Shown: positions 6,375 to 9,595 of the stretch, in pieces | How the letters are laid out: every line of letters begins with the position of its first letter | Position numbering within the stretch: the stretch's first letter is position 1 | Origin: an uncultured Collinsella sp. | Lineage (GTDB): Bacteria > Actinomycetota > Coriobacteriia > Coriobacteriales > Coriobacteriaceae | Direction of reading: 5' to 3' | NCBI GenBank assembly: GCA_900751665.1 | Contig: CAADSV010000081.1 | Span: 1-9,595 of the forward strand | DNA: 9,595 bases | The notes under the pieces: model-generated | Databases searched by the model: none | Told to the model about the DNA's origin: nothing | What the model saw: the letters and a program-made list of their open reading frames with translations, nothing else | Made by a program: the position numbers and the translations under genes

Positions 6375-7445
6375 ATGTCTTTAAAGGTTGGAATCGTCGG
6401 TGCGGCTGGATATGCCGGCGCCGAGCTCATTCGCCTCGTCCTCGGTCATCCCGAGTTTGAACTTGCTGCCATTACGTCCAACGCCGATGCCGGCCAGCCG
6501 TTGTCTGCGGTGTACCCGAGCTTCGCTGGCGTAAGCGATCTTGTCTTCACGACGCATGACGCCCCCGAGCTCAGGAACTGCGATGCGGTCTTTTTGGCCG
6601 TGCCGCACACGGCTGCCATGGCACAGGTGCCCGCCCTGCTTGCCGCGGGAGTCTCCTGCATTGACCTCTCGGCCGACTATCGCCTGAGCGATCCGGCCAC
6701 CTTTGAGGTCTGGTATGCCGCCGAGCACACGAGCCCCGAGCTACTCAAGAGCCGCGCCTTTGGTTTGCCCGAGCTGTTCTGCCGGGATTTGGAGGCCGCT
6801 GCATCCGACCACGCCGACGGCAAGCCCGTACTGGTCGCCTGCGCCGGTTGCTATCCCACCGCAACGAGCCTTGCCGCCGCGCCTGCCGTGCGCGCCGGCT
6901 GGGTTGCCCAGAGCGGCCCCGTGATCGTTGACGCTATCAGCGGTGTAACGGGTGCCGGTAAGTCCTGCAACGCCCGTACGCATTTTTGCAGCGCGGACGA
7001 GAACCTGGAGGCCTATGGCGTGCGCAAGCATCGTCACACGCCCGAAATCGAGCAGATCTTGGGCCTAACCGATCGCGTCGTCTTTACCCCGCACCTGGCA
7101 CCGCTCAAGCGCGGTCTGCTCTCTACGGTGACGATGCCGCTTACGCCGCAGGCTATCGATACCTTGACCCTTGAGGACGTTGTCGACCATTACAAGCAGT
7201 TCTACGCCGGTCGCACCTTCGTGCGCGTATTCGATGCCGGCCAGCAGCCCAAGACGGCTTCGGTCGTCGGCACCAACGCCGCCCAGATCGGCCTCGCGCT
7301 CAACAAGCGCGCGGGCGTTCTGGTGGCTACGGGCGCCATCGACAATCTGTGCAAGGGTGCAGCGGGCCAGGCGGTCCAGTGCGCCAACATCGTCTTTGGT
7401 TTTGACGAGCGACGAGGCTTGCCCACAGTGGCGTGCCCGGTGTAG
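6375..7445 (+). CDS. argC: N-acetyl-gamma-glutamyl-phosphate reductase
   Basis: ArgC reduces N-acetylglutamyl 5-phosphate to the semialdehyde with NADPH, the third step of acetylated ornithine synthesis in the cytoplasm. The 356-residue length is typical of the long form. The nucleotide-binding GAAGYAG (9-15) opens the Rossmann fold. Cys159 in ACAGCYPT (155-162) is the expected catalytic thiol that forms the acyl-enzyme. SGVTGAGK (189-196), KHRHTPEIEQ (218-227) with the conserved histidines, and CKGAAGQAVQ (326-335) complete the family signature. AAGGAG (6363-6368) stands six bases before the ATG, making the start secure. It is the first gene of an argC-argJ-argB cluster, and the operators at 6252-6290 should repress it when arginine is abundant. 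No key residue appears to be missing. Confidence 0.97.
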   Translation: MSLKVGIVGAAGYAGAELIRLVLGHPEFELAAITSNADAGQPLSAVYPSFAGVSDLVFTTHDAPELRNCDAVFLAVPHTAAMAQVPALLAAGVSCIDLSADYRLSDPATFEVWYAAEHTSPELLKSRAFGLPELFCRDLEAAASDHADGKPVLVACAGCYPTATSLAAAPAVRAGWVAQSGPVIVDAISGVTGAGKSCNARTHFCSADENLEAYGVRKHRHTPEIEQILGLTDRVVFTPHLAPLKRGLLSTVTMPLTPQAIDTLTLEDVVDHYKQFYAGRTFVRVFDAGQQPKTASVVGTNAAQIGLALNKRAGVLVATGAIDNLCKGAAGQAVQCANIVFGFDERRGLPTVACPV

Positions 7446-7473
7446 CACATTCGATTGTTAGCGATTTGGTAGT

Positions 7474-7554
7474 CGGGCATCGAGTGGGGCGCCACTCTTA
7501 AGCTGGTCTCATGATTGTGGCTGGCATGGCGCACCAACCGATGCCCGCTTTTTT
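7474..7554 (+). terminator. Terminator-like hairpin between argC and argJ, possible attenuator
   Basis: CGGGCATCG (7474-7482) pairs perfectly with CGATGCCCG (7539-7547), and six T residues (7549-7554) follow, as in an intrinsic terminator. Inside, GGGGCGCCA (7486-7494) can pair with TGGCGCACC (7527-7535) with one mismatch, extending the stem. Alternatively GAGTGG/CCACTC (7482-7487 with 7492-7497) forms a small hairpin. Only 26 bases separate the T tract from the argJ ATG, and no clear promoter lies between, so argJ probably depends on readthrough. Confidence 0.65.
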
Positions 7555-7580
7555 ATTTGATATAAGGAGTCGTAGGGACG

Positions 7581-8846
7581 ATGAATACAGAGCAGTTCGA
7601 TATCAAGATTCGTGCCGTAGAGGGCGGCGTAACGGCGGCGGCCGGCTTTAAGGCGGCGGGCATCCATGCCGGATTCCGCAAGAATCCCGAGCGCCTGGAT
7701 TACGCGCTCGTCGTGCCCGATAAACCCTGTCCCGGGGCCGGCGTGTTTACGACTAACCGCTTTTGTGCGGCGCCCGTGCAGGTGAGCCGTGCCAACCTGG
7801 GCGGCGCCGACAAGGGCTACGGCATCATTGCCGGCGTTTCGGTCAACTCTGGCAATGCCAACGCCGCCACGGGTGAGACCGGTCTTGCCTGCGCGCGCGA
7901 GACCTGCAACATCGCCTCGCAGGTCATCGGCTGCGAGCCCCAGCAGATTCTGGTCGCCTCCACGGGCGTAATTGGTCAGATTCTGCCGATCGACACGTTT
8001 GAGACGGCGATTCCGGCAGCTTATGAGGTGCTCTCCGCACACGGTGGCGCCGATGCCGCCCGCGCTATCATGACGACCGACACACACTCCAAGGAGTATG
8101 CCGTGTGTTACCGCAGCGAGGCCGCGGGGCACGCAGGCAATGCCTATACGGTGGGCGGTATGTGCAAGGGCTCGGGTATGATCATGCCCAACATGGCCAC
8201 CATGATCGCGGTCATCACTACCGATGCCCCCGTCGAGCCGGCAGCGCTCCACGCCCTGTTGCTCTCCACCGTCAAGCAGACCTTCAACAAGGTAACGGTC
8301 GACTCCGACACCTCGACCAACGACACCTGCATCATGCTTGCCTCCGGCGCTGCCGCGGATGCCGAGCCCATTGTCGAGGGCTCTGACGCCTTCGACGAGC
8401 TGGCCTTTGCCGTGCACGAGGTGTGCGAGAGCCTGGCGCGCAACATCGCCGCAGATGGCGAGGGCGCATCCAAGCTCGTGACGGTTAACGTCACCGGTGC
8501 CGCGAACGACGAGGAGGCCGATATCGCCGCCCGTGCCGTCGCCAACTCGCCGCTCGTCAAGACCTGCATCGCCGGCCACGACTGCAACTGGGGCCGCGTT
8601 GCCATGGCGCTCGGCAAGTGCGGCGTGCAGTTTAGCCAGGAAGATGTGTCCATCGACATGATGGGCATGCCCGTCTGCCGCGACGGCCTGACCGTTCCCT
8701 TTGACGAGGACGAGGCGCTGCGTCGCTTTGAGGCGCCCGAGATTGTGATTTCGGCAGACCTGGGCGCAGGGGACGCGGCGACCACCGTGTGGACTTGCGA
8801 CCTCACGCACGAGTACATCTCCATTAACGGCGACTATCGTTCCTAG
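7581..8846 (+). CDS. argJ: Bifunctional glutamate N-acetyltransferase / amino-acid N-acetyltransferase ArgJ
   Basis: ArgJ moves the acetyl group from N-acetylornithine to glutamate, recycling it; bifunctional forms also use acetyl-CoA to make the first N-acetylglutamate. The precursor cuts itself into alpha and beta chains at an Ala-Thr bond. Here that site is NMA-TM with Thr207 as the new N-terminal nucleophile, preceded by KGSGMIMP (196-203). STGVIG (127-132) gives the oxyanion-hole Thr-Gly. SGNANAATG (90-98), DTSTNDT (243-249), the ANSPLVKT segment (321-328) with HDCNWGR (333-339), and the C-terminal EYISINGDYRS (411-421) are family hallmarks. The 421-residue length is normal. AAGGAG (7564-7569) lies 11 bases before the ATG, rather far, but the N-terminus matches the family. 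Mono- or bifunctionality cannot be decided from sequence; finding or excluding argA and argE in the genome would inform it. Confidence 0.97.
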   Translation: MNTEQFDIKIRAVEGGVTAAAGFKAAGIHAGFRKNPERLDYALVVPDKPCPGAGVFTTNRFCAAPVQVSRANLGGADKGYGIIAGVSVNSGNANAATGETGLACARETCNIASQVIGCEPQQILVASTGVIGQILPIDTFETAIPAAYEVLSAHGGADAARAIMTTDTHSKEYAVCYRSEAAGHAGNAYTVGGMCKGSGMIMPNMATMIAVITTDAPVEPAALHALLLSTVKQTFNKVTVDSDTSTNDTCIMLASGAAADAEPIVEGSDAFDELAFAVHEVCESLARNIAADGEGASKLVTVNVTGAANDEEADIAARAVANSPLVKTCIAGHDCNWGRVAMALGKCGVQFSQEDVSIDMMGMPVCRDGLTVPFDEDEALRRFEAPEIVISADLGAGDAATTVWTCDLTHEYISINGDYRS

Positions 8847-8857
8847 ACTCCCGATGT

Positions 8858-8897
8858 GCCGTGCGTCCCGCTGCAATCGCGGGCAACGAGGTACGGC
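8858..8897 (+). other. Hairpin in the argJ-argB gap
   Basis: CCCGC (8867-8871) pairs with GCGGG (8879-8883) around a seven-base loop, and GCCGT (8858-8862) can pair with ACGGC (8893-8897) outside it. No T tract follows, so it is not an intrinsic terminator. It may influence mRNA stability or be incidental in GC-rich sequence. Confidence 0.3.
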
Positions 8898-8927
8898 GCG
8901 ATAGCTACACGAAAGACGAGGCAGACT

Positions 8928-9595
8928 ATGAAATTCGCACGCGATTGTCGTTCGAGCGAATCCAACGAAGTTACCGCGCAGCTGCTGTTCGAGGCGCTGC
9001 CGTGGATTAAGAACCTGACCGGTAAGACGGTCGTTATCAAGTACGGCGGTGCCGCCATGGTCGACGAGCAACTGCGCCGCGACGTGATGAGCGACATCGT
9101 CCTGCTCAAGATTATCGGCATGCGCCCTGTTATCGTGCACGGTGGCGGCAAGGCCATCAACGAGGCACTCAGCCACTACGACATCCCCGTCGAGTTTAAA
9201 AACGGCCAGCGCGTGACCACGCCTGCCACCATGGATATCGTGCGCGAGGTACTGGGCGGCAAGGTCAATCAGGAGCTGGTCGCGGCGCTCAACCACCACG
9301 GCAACCTGGCCGTGGGCGTGTCCGGCAGCGACGCCGGCACCCTTATCGCCGAGCCACTCGACCCAGAGCTCGGCCGCGTAGGCAAGGTCACGCACGTCAA
9401 CACCGACTATATCGAGCGTTTGCTCGACAGCGAGTACATTCCCGTTATCGCCACGGTCGCGGCGGGGGAGGACGGTGGGTTCTTCAACATCAACGCCGAT
9501 ACCCCCCCCGGCGCCCGTGGGGGGGGGGGTGCTGGCGGGGGAGACGGTGAAGGCGAAGCGCAAGGACGTGCTGGCGAAGTGCTACGGCGGCGACA
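8928..9595 (+). CDS. argB: Acetylglutamate kinase, partial and disrupted at its 3' end
   Basis: ArgB phosphorylates N-acetylglutamate with ATP, the second step of ornithine synthesis and the usual point of arginine feedback. About 192 codons are reliable of the roughly 290-300 expected. KYGG (38-41) and HGGGKAIN (71-78) form the glycine-rich phosphate-binding loops; NGQRVT (92-97), GGKVNQ (110-115) and GVSGSDAGTL (130-139) match the substrate-site region; and FFNINADT (185-192) is the conserved segment before the ATP-binding half. The family then normally reads AAGA, but from position 9502 the frame runs into C and G homopolymers and encodes mostly Pro, Gly, Glu and Arg to the edge. Residues after about 192 should be disregarded. 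A weak GAGG (8918-8921) precedes the ATG. The N-terminal extension of about 20 residues is usual for bacterial ArgB. Confidence 0.93.
   Translation, partial: MKFARDCRSSESNEVTAQLLFEALPWIKNLTGKTVVIKYGGAAMVDEQLRRDVMSDIVLLKIIGMRPVIVHGGGKAINEALSHYDIPVEFKNGQRVTTPATMDIVREVLGGKVNQELVAALNHHGNLAVGVSGSDAGTLIAEPLDPELGRVGKVTHVNTDYIERLLDSEYIPVIATVAAGEDGGFFNINADTPPGARGGGGAGGGDGEGEAQGRAGEVLRRR
9502..9529. other. G/C-homopolymer junction interrupting argB
   Basis: A run of eight C (9502-9509) and a run of eleven G (9519-9529) replace the expected argB codons for ADTAAGA. The argB frame gives nonsense from here on, and an unrelated coding fragment begins right after. Together with the similar sequence at 1-73, this points to low-quality sequence at a contig end or misjoin. 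Confidence 0.7.
9529..9595 (+). pseudogene. lepA: Misplaced fragment of lepA (elongation factor 4) C-terminus
   Basis: In the frame starting at 9541, a different frame from argB, the last 55 bases read ETVKAKRKDVLAKCYGGD. The block RKDVLAKCYGGD is the highly conserved C-terminal signature of LepA/EF4, which normally continues as a basic S/T-RKRKLLEKQKEGKKRMK tail; E. coli LepA has a nearly identical LRKNVLAKCYGGD. LepA is a ribosome-associated translational GTPase. Upstream codons in this frame (VLAG from 9529) blend into the G run. A real lepA would need about 550 codons before this point, so this is a chimeric scrap and not a gene. Confidence 0.8.

Noticed and set aside
7474..7547. tRNA-like cloverleaf between argC and argJ
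   Set aside because: An acceptor-like stem and a D-arm-like hairpin are present, but there is no anticodon arm and no T-arm consensus, and a T tract follows. A terminator explains it better. T-box landmarks are also absent.
7509..9563. A 684-codon open frame on the minus strand
   Set aside because: It lies antisense to argJ and argB, whose family motifs are unmistakable. It begins in the damaged right end, crosses the terminator, and shows no recognisable domain. It is a shadow caused by high-GC codon bias.
1..9595. CRISPR arrays, insertion sequences, rRNA or phage genes
   Set aside because: I saw no spaced direct repeats, transposase motifs, terminal inverted repeats or rRNA signatures anywhere in the window.

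Overview
The window reads as part of a high-GC Gram-positive chromosome. Strong Shine-Dalgarno sites, a TTG start, tight gene overlaps and an FMN-riboswitch-led ECF transporter cluster suggest a gut actinobacterium of the Coriobacteriia, perhaps Collinsella-like. The taxonomic call is inference from gene content and style; no marker gene settles it. Both ends of the window look like damaged contig ends rather than natural sequence.

Layout. (1) Positions 1-1492, minus strand: a large partial gene of unknown function. It has an Ala/Gly-rich amphipathic N-terminus, a TerB-like acidic helical domain and an unrecognised conserved-looking C-terminal module, and it runs off the left edge through G/C-homopolymer sequence. 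(2) Positions 1493-1874: a divergent intergenic region with a candidate promoter and a long FMN riboswitch (RFN element). (3) Positions 1875-6108, plus strand: one probable five-gene transcription unit. It encodes the riboflavin-binding S component RibU, a single polypeptide carrying both EcfA ATPases, the transmembrane coupling protein EcfT, and two tandem paralogous FMN-binding split-barrel proteins. A long hairpin at 6153-6207 probably ends it. (4) Positions 6252-9504, plus strand: arginine biosynthesis genes argC, argJ and argB (partial), preceded by two tandem ARG-box-like operators. (5) Positions about 9502-9595: argB breaks down into G/C runs and is followed by 55 bases that encode the C-terminal signature of LepA (elongation factor 4), so the right end is chimeric.

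How the genes work together. The riboswitch senses FMN and should shut down riboflavin import when flavin is plentiful. RibU captures riboflavin, and the EcfA1-EcfA2 fusion with EcfT drives transport. The two downstream proteins belong to an FMN-binding family, so the operon may couple flavin supply to flavin use. ArgB, ArgC and ArgJ carry out acetylated steps of ornithine synthesis. ArgJ recycles the acetyl group, and the twin ARG boxes imply arginine-dependent repression through ArgR. A terminator-like hairpin lies just upstream of argJ inside this arg cluster, which suggests partial termination or attenuation.
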